Below, one piece after another: positions 34,614 through 43,130 of a stretch of 58,226 nt of DNA. Position 1 is the first letter of the stretch; each line of letters opens with the position of its first letter. Under the pieces are notes generated by a model. It did not search any database, was not told the origin of the DNA, and was given only the letters and a program-made list of their open reading frames with translations. This DNA comes from Paucilactobacillus vaccinostercus DSM 20634 (GTDB taxonomy: Bacteria > Bacillota > Bacilli > Lactobacillales > Lactobacillaceae): the NCBI RefSeq assembly GCF_001436295.1, contig NZ_AYYY01000070.1, positions 1 through 58,226 of the forward strand, written 5' to 3'. A program made the position numbers and the translations under genes.

Positions 34614-35759
34614 CTAAGCGCCCCAAACCTCTTCAGCAACGTCTTTAACCAATTGGATCTTGGCCCATTGCTGATCTTCAGTGAGAATATTCCCCTCTTC
34701 AGTCGAAGCAAATCCACATTGTGTACTCAAACATAGTCGATCCAACGGAACATACTTAGCTGCTTCATGGATTCGATCAATGACAGTTTGCTTATCTTCT
34801 AGTTCACCAGATTTAGAAGTGATCAGTCCTAACACCACAAGTTGATCATCTTGAATCTGAGCAAGCGGTTCGAAACCACCTGAACGATCATTGTCATATT
34901 CAAGAAAGAATGCATGCACTTTTTCTCGAGTGAATAGAGGTTCCGCAACACTTTCGTAACCACCAGCTGAGGCCCATGTTGAATGATAATTTCCACGGCA
35001 ATCATGCGTATTCACAATCAGATCCTCTGGTAATCCCTCAATAAAGGCATTATTTACGTTTACATATAGTTCCTTGTTCTTGTCAATTTCGGCTTGGTCA
35101 ATTTTATTTGTTCCATCCTTGGCACCAGCATGGAATCCAGCTAACATCCCCCAAGTACAATCATCCAGCTGTAATACCCGCAAGCCGGCATCGTAAAGAT
35201 CAAGTGCCACCTGTTGATAAGCTTTGGCAATGTCCGCAATCAAATCAGCTTCTGATGAATAGTACTTGTTGGTGGCTTCAATATTTTCAGGACGGTATAA
35301 TTCGGCAATGAACTGTGCGGGGGCTGGAATCGTTTGTTTAGCCGTCTTTGGATCAGCTAAATGCGCTCGCAGGAATTTAAAATGGTCAACGAATGGATGA
35401 TTGGTCCCCGTAATTTTACCACTCAAGCGTGCCGTTTCAGCCCGCGTTTCTTCATCATTAAAGATGTAGCCCTGGTCCAGTGCCGTCTTCTCCACACCAT
35501 TTAAGCCCCAGAAAAAGTCTAAGTGCCACCAGCTGCGACGAAATTCACCATCAGTAATTGATTGTAGTCCCGCAGCTTCTTCTTTCTTGATTAATTCAAT
35601 AATTGATTGATCCTCGACCTGCTTTAAATCGGCTGCTGCAATGTTTCCAGCGGCATACTGCTTACGAGCGGCCTTTAATGCTGCGGGACGTAAGAAGCTT
35701 CCCACGACATCAAAACGAAAAGGTGAAGTTGTACGGTTTGTTAAAGTTTGTTCTGTCAT
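34614..35759 (-). CDS. MetE-like methyltransferase (YxjG/YxjH family), copy 2
   Basis: 381 residues. It corresponds to the C-terminal catalytic barrel of cobalamin-independent methionine synthase. RVLQLDDCTWG, NTHDCRGN and LSTQCGFAS carry the zinc/homocysteine-binding aspartate, histidine and cysteine positions. The N-terminal half of full MetE is absent, as usual for the YxjG/YxjH group. The methyl donor of this group is not certain. It is the last gene of the Met T-box transcript and about 50 percent identical by eye to the upstream copy. Confidence 0.88.
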   Translation of the reverse strand: MTEQTLTNRTTSPFRFDVVGSFLRPAALKAARKQYAAGNIAAADLKQVEDQSIIELIKKEEAAGLQSITDGEFRRSWWHLDFFWGLNGVEKTALDQGYIFNDEETRAETARLSGKITGTNHPFVDHFKFLRAHLADPKTAKQTIPAPAQFIAELYRPENIEATNKYYSSEADLIADIAKAYQQVALDLYDAGLRVLQLDDCTWGMLAGFHAGAKDGTNKIDQAEIDKNKELYVNVNNAFIEGLPEDLIVNTHDCRGNYHSTWASAGGYESVAEPLFTREKVHAFFLEYDNDRSGGFEPLAQIQDDQLVVLGLITSKSGELEDKQTVIDRIHEAAKYVPLDRLCLSTQCGFASTEEGNILTEDQQWAKIQLVKDVAEEVWGA

Positions 35760-35811
35760 TATTAAATTCCTCCAAATAGTAAAAACTTAAGTAAGTCGTC
35801 TGTTTAATCAA

Positions 35812-35919
35812 CTAATCGAACGAACCGTACATGACTTGATCACCAATGCCGTCTCCTAATAGAAAACAGGCGGTCGTCGTCTTATTGGAATGTAAGTAGT
35901 AAATGATTTGTAACCGCAT
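35812..35919 (-). CDS. Possible 35-aa peptide between the MetE-like genes
   Basis: An ATG at 35919 follows GAAGGGAAGTG and opens a 35-codon frame (start MRLQIIYYLHSN, end DQVMYGSFD). It lies in the 193-base gap between the two MetE-like genes on the same transcript. The ribosome site is good and no terminator intervenes. No family is recognised; it could be a real small protein or chance. Confidence 0.45.
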   Translation of the reverse strand: MRLQIIYYLHSNKTTTACFLLGDGIGDQVMYGSFD

Positions 35920-35952
35920 GTTTTCACTTCCCTTCAAGTTAATCTTTAGTAT

Positions 35953-37077
35953 TTAAGCGTCCCAAATTTCGTCAGCAATCGACTTTACCAGATCAATTTT
36001 GGCCCACTGTTGTTCCTCAGTCAAAACATTGCCTTCTTCAGTTGAGGCAAATCCACATTGTGTCGATAAAGCTAGGTTAGCCAACGGAACATATTGCGTC
36101 GCTTCATGAATCCGGTTGATCACTGCTTGCCGATCTTCCAACTGACCATCCTTCGATGTAATAAGTCCCAACACAATCTTTTTGTCAGTCCGTCCATTAA
36201 AAATTGTCTTTAATGGTTCAAAATCGCCATCACGGTCACTATCATATTCAAGGAAGAACCCATCGTAATCCAGTTGTCCTAAATATTGGGCAACGGCTTC
36301 ATACCCACCCGAAAAGAGAAAGGTCGACTTAAAGTTACCACGGCAAATATGCGTTGTTACGGTTAAATCTTCTGGTAAGCCAGCCAATAATTCGTTAATC
36401 ACCCGCGTTGATTCTTCAGCCAACGTAACGTATTTAGCGTGTTCTGCTGGTTGATCCTTGGTTTCATTTAACTTACTAATTAAAAAGGCCCAAGTCGTAT
36501 CATCAATCTGAATGTAGCGTGCGCCTAACTCGTAGAAGTGCAGAATCGTTTGTTGGTAGGCATCTGCCAATGCATGAAGGTATTCATCACGAGTATCATA
36601 AAACTGTGGCCAGTTATCTGATCGATTGTCTCGGAAGAGCATTGATGGAGATGGAATTGTTTGTTTAGCAACGGTTCCTGCTGGGACGATTGAATTTAAA
36701 TATTCAAAGGCCGCGAAAAACGGATGATTGGGATTGTAACTCACTTTACCGGTTAATTCGGCGTTATCCGTTCGTGTCTTAGCACCCTTAAACTTATAGC
36801 TGGCCTTGTAATCGTACTTGGCCACGCCATTAAGACCCCAGAGAAAATCTAAATGCCACCAGCTACGACTAAATTCACCATCAGTCAACCCCTTCAGGCC
36901 ATGCTGTGCTTCAGTGGCGACCAGTTTTTGAATTTCTGTTTGTTGAATCGCTTTGAAGTCTTCATCCGTCAAGTCACCAGCACGGTGCTTAGCTAAAGCA
37001 TCCTTCAATGCAGGTGTCCGTAAAAAACTACCAACAATGTCGTAACGATATGGGCCAATTTTAGTTTGTGTTGTCAT
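35953..37077 (-). CDS. MetE-like methyltransferase (YxjG/YxjH family), copy 1
   Basis: 374 residues, same architecture as the downstream copy: GEFSRSWWHLDFLWGLNG near the N-terminus, YIQIDDTTWAF, TTHICRGNF and ALSTQCGFASTEEG with the zinc-ligand cysteine near 340. Methionine synthesis or methyl transfer to homocysteine is expected. Start follows AAGGAG. It directly follows the Met T-box, so it should be induced on methionine limitation. Confidence 0.88.
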   Translation of the reverse strand: MTTQTKIGPYRYDIVGSFLRTPALKDALAKHRAGDLTDEDFKAIQQTEIQKLVATEAQHGLKGLTDGEFSRSWWHLDFLWGLNGVAKYDYKASYKFKGAKTRTDNAELTGKVSYNPNHPFFAAFEYLNSIVPAGTVAKQTIPSPSMLFRDNRSDNWPQFYDTRDEYLHALADAYQQTILHFYELGARYIQIDDTTWAFLISKLNETKDQPAEHAKYVTLAEESTRVINELLAGLPEDLTVTTHICRGNFKSTFLFSGGYEAVAQYLGQLDYDGFFLEYDSDRDGDFEPLKTIFNGRTDKKIVLGLITSKDGQLEDRQAVINRIHEATQYVPLANLALSTQCGFASTEEGNVLTEEQQWAKIDLVKSIADEIWDA

Positions 37078-37099
37078 AATTTTTGATCTCCTTGTTATT

Positions 37100-37386
37100 T
37101 AAAAAAGTATAAAAAAAATCCCTACTTCTGCATTATGCAAAAGTAAGGACGATCTCTCGTGTTACCACCTTAATTTAGAATGTATTCACATACACTCCCT
37201 CGCTGAGTACAATCATACTCGCACGCGGTAATGGGCGTCCCCATGAATGCCTCGCATACGCTCAACATTCCTCACTTCAAGACCATATTCACAATCACCA
37301 ACCTTACCCCTTTTCACCAACCAGAGGCTCTCTAAAAAGGTGTTAACTGCTACTCATCTTTTCATCGTTTTTTAATATTTATGTTG
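37100..37386 (-). promoter_or_regulatory. Methionine T-box leader
   Basis: The minus strand has the T-box element AAGGTGGTAACACGAG at about 37156-37171, then a terminator (CCTTACTTTTGC with GCAGAAGTAGGG) ending in a run of Ts. Stem I contains AGAGAGCC and the closing helix AAGAT/GTCTT. The specifier codon ATG (37284-37286) abuts that helix. Controls the two MetE-like genes. Confidence 0.92.
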
Positions 37387-37391
37387 TTATT

Positions 37392-37420
37392 ATCATAAAA
37401 CGCTCATAATTAAATGTCAA
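37392..37420 (-). promoter_or_regulatory. Promoter of the Met T-box transcript
   Basis: Minus strand: perfect TTGACA (37415-37420), 17-base spacer, TATGAT (37392-37397). Confidence 0.85.
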
Positions 37421-37428
37421 TTACTTTT

Positions 37429-38094
37429 TTACTGATCTTCTTTTTCACTCCAAATATCATCACGCAAATGATCCATCTTTTGATCCAAATGGGCCACATA
37501 GGTCGCAGTGTGCGAGAGATCCTCGCGAATCATCTGCTTATTGGGAATATCTTTTTTATAGTTTAATTCGTGTTCGACGGATGCCCAAAAATTCATTGCA
37601 ATCGTTCGAATTTGAATTTCAACAGCAATATTTTCGGTTCCATTCGTCAAATAAATTGGCACAGTCACAATCAAATGTAAACTACGATACCCGTTTTCTT
37701 TGGGATGCTTAATATAGTCTTTTTTAGTGACAACCTTAATATCCGGCTGCTCAAGCAACATGTCTTCCAGCGTATACACGTCACTAATAAACCGCGTAAT
37801 CACTCGGACTCCGGCAATATCATGCAGTTGGTTAAAAATTGTATCACGCGTTTTTGGTAAGTGTTTTCGATCAACCTTTTCCAAAATACTATCCGGTGTT
37901 TTGATACGATGCTGCATGCTATCCACTAAATCATAGTCGTTTTGTAGTTTAAACTCGCGACTTAAAAAATTAAGCTTATCAATTACAAAATCCATCGCTG
38001 TTCGGTAACGAATCATAAAACTTTCAGCTAACTTCATCGAATCCGCAATCGTCCGATGATCTACGATATCGTCATAGAATGCTCGATTATCCAT
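37429..38094 (-). CDS. Small alarmone synthetase (RelP/RelQ type)
   Basis: Makes (p)ppGpp without a hydrolase domain, about 221 residues. RelA_SpoT synthetase motifs: HDIAGVRVITRFISDVY (about 94), KENGYRSLHLIV (about 131) and EIQIRTIAMNFWASVEHELNYK (split: EIQIRTIAMNFW, ASVEHELNYK). The segment around these motifs is more like RelP than RelQ, but I cannot decide firmly. The start is ambiguous: adjacent ATGs at 38097 and 38094 and an upstream ATG at 38115, none with a strong ribosome site. Monocistronic. Confidence 0.88.
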   Translation of the reverse strand: MDNRAFYDDIVDHRTIADSMKLAESFMIRYRTAMDFVIDKLNFLSREFKLQNDYDLVDSMQHRIKTPDSILEKVDRKHLPKTRDTIFNQLHDIAGVRVITRFISDVYTLEDMLLEQPDIKVVTKKDYIKHPKENGYRSLHLIVTVPIYLTNGTENIAVEIQIRTIAMNFWASVEHELNYKKDIPNKQMIREDLSHTATYVAHLDQKMDHLRDDIWSEKEDQ

Positions 38095-38242
38095 CATTAT
38101 TTTATTGTACCCCATTTTTAGTAGCCCATTATTTTTAACTCATAACCCGTATATCGGTATTATAACGTTATTTCACCGAAATTTGTATGGAATTACTCAG
38201 ACAAATTTTGGTGCAGTCATTATTGATCCGGACCATTTTCTA

Positions 38243-38895
38243 TTAGCGCTGATCCCCACAATTAGGGCGTAACCCGTGACACAGAAACGTCGTCACTTGC
38301 TGCACAACTTGTTGTTGATTCAGATTGGGCTGATCCGTCATGATTCGCGGTAATATAGCCCCTAGCCATACCGACAAAATTAGCCGTAAAATATCATAAC
38401 CAGCCCAGTTTACAACTCGCCGCTTACTTGGTAACGCGTAAATAATTCATTTATCGTACTATTTTGAAATAATTGTTGCCGTTTTTCCGCTAATTGTGCT
38501 CGAATCAATGGCTGATTAAGCGCCTCCCGATACAACACTCGTAATTGCAATCGGTTTTGATCGACAAATGCCAATCTTTCCTGAAAAATGGTGGTCAACA
38601 CTTCCGTAAAACTCATAGCCGTTTTGGCCTGAAATTCCGCTAAGAGCGCGTCAAACGACTCAGGCACCACATGGTTGATCATTGGTGTCACAACCGCAGC
38701 TAGCAGCGACGCTTTATCGGGAACTATGTTTTCAGAAACACCTGACATGCGTGCAATATCATGGGCAGTGGTTTTTTCGAAGCCCTTAGCAGAAAAGAGC
38801 GTCAAGCTTGCTCGCAAGACGCCCTTTTGGGGTTCAGATAAGTGTAATTGATTCAGGGTTTCAGCAAAAATGGTTTCAATCATTTGATGATTCAT
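38243..38895 (-). pseudogene. TetR family regulator, frameshifted
   Basis: The first 161 codons (38410-38895) read as a TetR protein that stops at TAA. Reading continues in another frame from about 38418 to a stop at 38243 as RVVNWAGYDILRLILSVW and onward, a plausible TetR C-terminal dimerisation region of about 60 residues. The combined length of about 217 residues fits TetR, and a one-base deletion near 38410-38420 explains it. In addition the recognition helix reads GVSENIVPDKASLL, lacking about four residues including the usual YxxF, so DNA binding is probably lost too. It is 26 bases downstream of the YhgE-like gene. Confidence 0.75.
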
Positions 38896-38921
38896 TCGTC
38901 AACACTCCCTTTCAATCAATA

Positions 38922-40181
38922 CTACTTTAAAATTCCTTGACGATCCTTCTTTAGAGGTAATAGATAGATCAAAATCAAGGCCACCACACCGATAATGCCG
39001 ATCACCCACGCAGAACTCATCGTCGTCGCCGACCCGTTCGTAAAGTACAGGGCATTGGTAATCATATCTGCACTAAAGCGCATCGGAATCCAACTGTAAA
39101 TCCAGTTTCGGTAAAGGGCCGGCATAATTTCTGGCGCATAGGCTAACACTGCTGCCGCGCATAACCATAGCACAATAATCAACGGCCAGCCTTTAAATCC
39201 GGCCCAGTCAAGAATACAGGTTTGCAACAAGAAGAAGACAAATACATTGCCCATTAGAATCCAAATGAATTCGCTGGCATTGGGTACCGCCATCGCAAAA
39301 CAGGTATGGGCAAAAAAGTAAAATGATAGCGCCACGACAACACTCATCACCGCACCAGCTAATAACTGACTGGTAATGTGCTTAATCGTCCAACGACCAT
39401 TCGGTTTATTTTTATGGTAAACCCGCCATAACAGCATTGATCCGATTAGTGACCCCAACCAGGCAAAGACGATGGTTAACATCGGTGCAGCACCACTAAC
39501 ACTCTTACTTGGGATTTTGTTAACTTTTTTTTGCGTTACCTTGATTGGATTAGAAATTGTCTGCCAACTCGCCGCCGAAAGACTAACGTCGTTTTGCTGA
39601 AGAACTGTTTTTTCCTGCTGACTAATTTTCTGGTTCATCGCATTGCCCATAGCTGGTAAGGCCGTCGTAAGGGCTTGCGCCACGGTTGCGTTCATCCCCT
39701 GATTCACGATTACCGTCATCTTTGCACTCGTTGGTGTTTGGGCGAGTTGTGCTTCTGCAGCCTTAATTTGCGGTGACAAACTCGTTGTCAATGCAGCATT
39801 CTTTTGCACCATCGCCGTCAGTTTATCTTTTGTGACCAACGCCTTTAAATAGTTCTGAGACTGTCCCAATTGTTGAGAAAAATCATGATCAATAATGAGC
39901 GCGCCATAGTATTTTTTATCATTAAATCCCTGTTTGAGATCTTTTTGATGTTTGACGACAACCCATTTAATTTGAGCGTCATGACCCGCAAATTTCTTTT
40001 TTAGCTGCTTCACTAACTTCGTACTGGTTTGCCCAGAATCCTCATTCACAAGTGCCACTGGAACTTGATGGAGCTTAATATTATTTTTAACTCCAATTTG
40101 TAGAAATGAAAAAATACCAATTATCGCGATCACCGCTACCATCGCAAGCCAAACTCCTGCCTGTTTGAATATTTTAAACAT
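38922..40181 (-). CDS. YhgE/Pip-like ABC-2 type membrane protein
   Basis: About 419 residues. One N-terminal helix (about 8-30), then an extracellular domain of about 230 residues with VALVNEDSGQTS and GALIIDHDFSQQL, then five C-terminal helices. This is the layout of the YhgE/Pip and DUF3533 family of ABC-2 related exporters. Start at 40181 follows AAGGGGGA; the upstream frame to 40292 overlaps the promoter. It forms an operon with the decayed TetR gene and is divergent from an intact TetR gene, as seen for efflux systems. Substrate unknown; no ATPase is present. Confidence 0.8.
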   Translation of the reverse strand: MFKIFKQAGVWLAMVAVIAIIGIFSFLQIGVKNNIKLHQVPVALVNEDSGQTSTKLVKQLKKKFAGHDAQIKWVVVKHQKDLKQGFNDKKYYGALIIDHDFSQQLGQSQNYLKALVTKDKLTAMVQKNAALTTSLSPQIKAAEAQLAQTPTSAKMTVIVNQGMNATVAQALTTALPAMGNAMNQKISQQEKTVLQQNDVSLSAASWQTISNPIKVTQKKVNKIPSKSVSGAAPMLTIVFAWLGSLIGSMLLWRVYHKNKPNGRWTIKHITSQLLAGAVMSVVVALSFYFFAHTCFAMAVPNASEFIWILMGNVFVFFLLQTCILDWAGFKGWPLIIVLWLCAAAVLAYAPEIMPALYRNWIYSWIPMRFSADMITNALYFTNGSATTMSSAWVIGIIGVVALILIYLLPLKKDRQGILK

Positions 40182-40285
40182 CTTTTTATTCCCCCTTCTC
40201 TTTGCTTTCATAAAAAGTATAGAGGGCGCATTCATCTGGCTCAAGTTGCATTTCCTTGTACAACGGGTCCTTATCTGTACATATA

Positions 40286-40323
40286 TTGACAAATGTCGCC
40301 TAATTTGACATATGCTATAATAT
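40286..40323. promoter_or_regulatory. TetR/efflux divergent promoter with tandem repeats
   Basis: TTGACAAATG (40286-40295) and TTGACATATG (40305-40314) are direct repeats 19 bases apart. The second leads into an extended -10 TGCTATAAT for the plus-strand tetR. This is the likely operator of the divergent TetR protein. Confidence 0.55.
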
Positions 40324-40341
40324 TGTTAAAGGAGACCTTTT

Positions 40342-40890
40342 ATGACAGACTTAAGAATTCGACGCACCAAAGCTAACATTCAACGTGCTTTCATCCAGTT
40401 AGTCAATCAAGTCGGTTTCAAACACGTGACGGTTAAATCGATCGCGGATACCGCCTTGATCAATCGACAAACCTTTTATAAACACTATGAAGATAAGTAT
40501 CAACTCGCTGATGAAATGATTGATGACTTCGTCGCAATCTACGATCAGGAACTGGAAAAACGACTCGTGCTTAAAGCCCAAAATGTATCATTTGAAGAGT
40601 CATTTGGTATCTTATTCCCCGAAGTACAGCAGCTTGTTGCCCACCGTTTTGACACGCTTAACGCTCTATTAACCATTCAAACGGATCAACCTTCACTTGA
40701 AAAGAAACTACAACAGGTTATGATCCAACATTTCAACCAGTTCTTGCCAGAAGAAATGACGGCGTTTGAAAAAGTCATTATTTCTTCCTTATTAGTTAAT
40801 TTATTCGATTACTTCGTCACACATAAACAATTACCTGAACTGGCAGACGTGAAAAAAACATTGACGGACTTTCTGTTACTACTTAAATAA
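40342..40890 (+). CDS. TetR/AcrR family regulator
   Basis: 182 residues. N-terminal HTH (about 8-55): TKANIQRAFIQLVNQVGF, TVKSIADTALINRQTFYKHYEDKYQL, here split as TVKSIADTALINRQ and TFYKHYEDKYQL. The C-terminal part is a helical ligand/dimer domain ending LLK. Start follows AAAGGAGA. Divergent from the YhgE/Pip-like gene, which it probably represses. Confidence 0.9.
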   Translation: MTDLRIRRTKANIQRAFIQLVNQVGFKHVTVKSIADTALINRQTFYKHYEDKYQLADEMIDDFVAIYDQELEKRLVLKAQNVSFEESFGILFPEVQQLVAHRFDTLNALLTIQTDQPSLEKKLQQVMIQHFNQFLPEEMTAFEKVIISSLLVNLFDYFVTHKQLPELADVKKTLTDFLLLLK

Positions 40891-40892
40891 AT

Positions 40893-40936
40893 AAAGCATG
40901 GTCGCATTCTGTCTATCGGACGCAACCATGCTTTTT
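40893..40936. terminator. Bidirectional terminator
   Basis: AAAGCATGGTCGC pairs with GCAACCATGCTTT between two convergent tetR genes. Confidence 0.88.
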
Positions 40937-41492
40937 AATTGTCATTATTGATCGATTCCAATAACCTCTCAATTTGCCGCAAACTCTGTTTCAGTTCCTG
41001 CCGTTGTGGTACTCGTTGTCGTTCCAGAATGAAATCTAGATCACTCATTGCCATATTCACAAACAAATAGACGGTAAAATTATCCTCATTGAGATGAAAA
41101 ACTTGTTGATAAAATTTTCGAAAGAGGCGGCGGCACTGGGCATCAAAGCTATTGGTTCCCAGTGAAATGAGGCGCAACTGTTGTAGGACTGTCGTATTGG
41201 TAATCAGATAGGTCATTAAATGGGTCGAAAAAAATTGATAGTGATCCATCGTCATGGACCGTGACTCACGTAAACTCTGGTTCAGAGTATCTTCGATAAC
41301 CGTAATATAGTCCATCATCACTGCTGTGGCCAATTCATACACCCCCGCATAGTGCGCGTAAAATGTCGACCGATCCACAAGACTGTCACGGGCCAATTGC
41401 GCCACTGTCAATGCGTCATAACCTGATCGTTGAATGCTAGTCACAAAAGTCCGTTTAATCTCTCGATCCGTTCGTTCATAGCGTTGATCCAT
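40935..41492 (-). CDS. TetR/AcrR family regulator
   Basis: 185 residues with the HTH IKRTFVTSIQRSGYDALTVAQ and DRSTFYAHYAGVYELA. The C-terminal region differs from the neighbouring TetR proteins. Start follows GGGGATG. It is divergent from the 255-residue unknown protein, its most likely target. Confidence 0.88.
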   Translation of the reverse strand: MDQRYERTDREIKRTFVTSIQRSGYDALTVAQLARDSLVDRSTFYAHYAGVYELATAVMMDYITVIEDTLNQSLRESRSMTMDHYQFFSTHLMTYLITNTTVLQQLRLISLGTNSFDAQCRRLFRKFYQQVFHLNEDNFTVYLFVNMAMSDLDFILERQRVPQRQELKQSLRQIERLLESINNDN

Positions 41493-41635
41493 GATTTCAT
41501 CCCCATTCTTATTTTTATTCTACACTGTGTTGGATAATCCGGCAAACTGTTAACTATTGTGGTTCTGATATTCCCCAATCCCTGTTACGATACAGATAGT
41601 CTCACAACTGACACTCAATAAAGGAGATCGATTAC

Positions 41636-42403
41636 ATGGATAATTTAAAAATAGAAGTCACAATTGACGATACACCCGTATCACAACAAACTTTAGACCA
41701 GGTTCAAGCTCTACGAATCAAGCACGTCTTGCACGAAATGAAAGCTCTTGGTGCACCAGTCAATTTATCAGATTCTGCCATTGACTACCTTCCATACCCC
41801 GAAGCTAAGCAACGGTTGCTGGATCTCAAGGCACAGTATTCCCTGCCCCAATTCAAACAGCTCTATGCAGAACCTCTCGCAACGGCCGATCATTTTTGGC
41901 ATCAAGTTGCTGAACAATCCGACGGTCGTGATCATCTTCAAGAAGGTCAGGTTAAACTGCACGTTGAAGGTATTAGCATGCCACAACTACAAGCTGTCCT
42001 AGGAAGTGAGTTGGGAAGTGATTTTGCAGCTCGCATCAATCCAGAACACTTCTATAGCGATGGCTCACTCACAGCTGGCCAACACATTATTGAAACATTT
42101 GGCTGTTTTGGCGAACCAACAGAAATGAACCTATACGTCGAACAAGGTGACTTTAAACCGGTCGTTCCCGATCCAACCTATCCCATCCAAATGAACGGCT
42201 ACGTTGCATTGAGTAGTGATAATGATGATTTGGGACAGGGCTGGCGTGCTTATCACCAAATTCGTCCCACTGCAACGGGCTTCGATGCTATCCTGGCAGC
42301 ATACCTACCATCTGCTACACCAACCGAGATCATCAACGGTCATAAATGGCACCTAGCCGTTGAATTTTCCGAAATGATCAAGTTTGCCGTTGCTCAAAAT
42401 TAA
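41636..42403 (+). CDS. Hypothetical protein, 255 aa, between TetR genes
   Basis: I do not recognise this protein. It is acidic, soluble and without a signal peptide or membrane helix. The N-terminal half is helical and charged; the C-terminal half is beta-rich, with NGYVALSSDNDDLGQGWRA and a final HLAVEFSEMIKFAV. Start follows AAAGGAGA. It is monocistronic with a terminator and sits between a divergent TetR gene and a following TetR gene, so expression is probably inducible. Confidence 0.75.
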   Translation: MDNLKIEVTIDDTPVSQQTLDQVQALRIKHVLHEMKALGAPVNLSDSAIDYLPYPEAKQRLLDLKAQYSLPQFKQLYAEPLATADHFWHQVAEQSDGRDHLQEGQVKLHVEGISMPQLQAVLGSELGSDFAARINPEHFYSDGSLTAGQHIIETFGCFGEPTEMNLYVEQGDFKPVVPDPTYPIQMNGYVALSSDNDDLGQGWRAYHQIRPTATGFDAILAAYLPSATPTEIINGHKWHLAVEFSEMIKFAVAQN

Positions 42404-42420
42404 TATCACCAAGTATTTAA

Positions 42421-42454
42421 AGGCAGTAGCCATCATGGTTACCACCTTTTTTTT
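42421..42454 (+). terminator. Terminator of the 255-aa protein gene
   Basis: An imperfect stem AGGCAGTAGCC / GGTTACCACCT is followed by eight Ts. Confidence 0.75.
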
Positions 42455-42489
42455 ATCATTCACTTCAATTGATGACATCGAAACATCGC

Positions 42490-42526
42490 TTGACAAGTCT
42501 AGTGCACCATTACATGCTAGCAGCAT
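42490..42526 (+). promoter_or_regulatory. Promoter/operator of the third tetR gene
   Basis: TTGACA at 42490-42495 followed by an inverted repeat ATGCT-AGC-AGCAT (42514-42526) where the -10 should be. No better -10 is seen, so the repeat probably overlaps the promoter as an autoregulatory site. Confidence 0.45.
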
Positions 42527-42571
42527 AGTAACTCACCAATTTATTAATCACTAATACAAGGAGACTTTTTT

Positions 42572-43096
42572 ATGTATACTGGCACGAATCCAACCGCACT
42601 TCGCTCACAAACATTACTTGTCGATGCAATGTTCACCTTGTTACAGCATGATACATTTGCCGATATTACCGTGCGCCAACTGACACAAGAAGCTCAACTA
42701 TCACGCCAGACCTTTTACCAAATTTTCACCAGCAAAGAGGATGTTATCAAGTGTCGTATTCAAGGTCTCTTCGTCGAGTTTCAACAAACACTCAACAGGC
42801 AGCCGATTACACTGCACGCACTAATTACTTTGTTTTTCGCATTCTATCAAAAATATGCGACTATTTTTAATTTGTTACTCGACAATCATCTAGAACCCCT
42901 TCTTACAACTTACGCGCAAGACTGCATGGCTTCACTCCAACTCACGACTGAAAAAAATAACCATTATAGTCATAGTTTTATCGCCGCCGGATTAACTCAG
43001 GTTCTCGTTGATTGGCATTCCCACCAAGATACTGATATCGAAGAGGTCGCTCAATTGGTCGAACAACTGTTAAACCCAAATGCAATTACAAAATAA
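42572..43096 (+). CDS. TetR/AcrR family regulator
   Basis: 174 residues with an N-terminal HTH (ADITVRQLTQEAQLSRQTFY, QIFTSKEDVIK). The rest is the helical effector domain, shorter than typical. Start follows AAGGAGA. It is convergent with the AttH/CrtC-like gene and shares a short terminator with it. Target unknown. Confidence 0.88.
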   Translation: MYTGTNPTALRSQTLLVDAMFTLLQHDTFADITVRQLTQEAQLSRQTFYQIFTSKEDVIKCRIQGLFVEFQQTLNRQPITLHALITLFFAFYQKYATIFNLLLDNHLEPLLTTYAQDCMASLQLTTEKNNHYSHSFIAAGLTQVLVDWHSHQDTDIEEVAQLVEQLLNPNAITK

Positions 43097-43122
43097 AAAA
43101 CGAGCACTCATAGTCTCGTTTT
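43097..43122. terminator. Bidirectional terminator
   Basis: AAAACGAG pairs with CTCGTTTT between convergent genes. Confidence 0.75.
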
Positions 43123-43130
43123 ACTAGCTA

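Noticed and set aside
38094-38115. Leaderless start for the alarmone synthetase
   Set aside because: A TACAAT lies six bases before the ATG pair, but there is no matching -35 or extended -10, so the claim is not supported.
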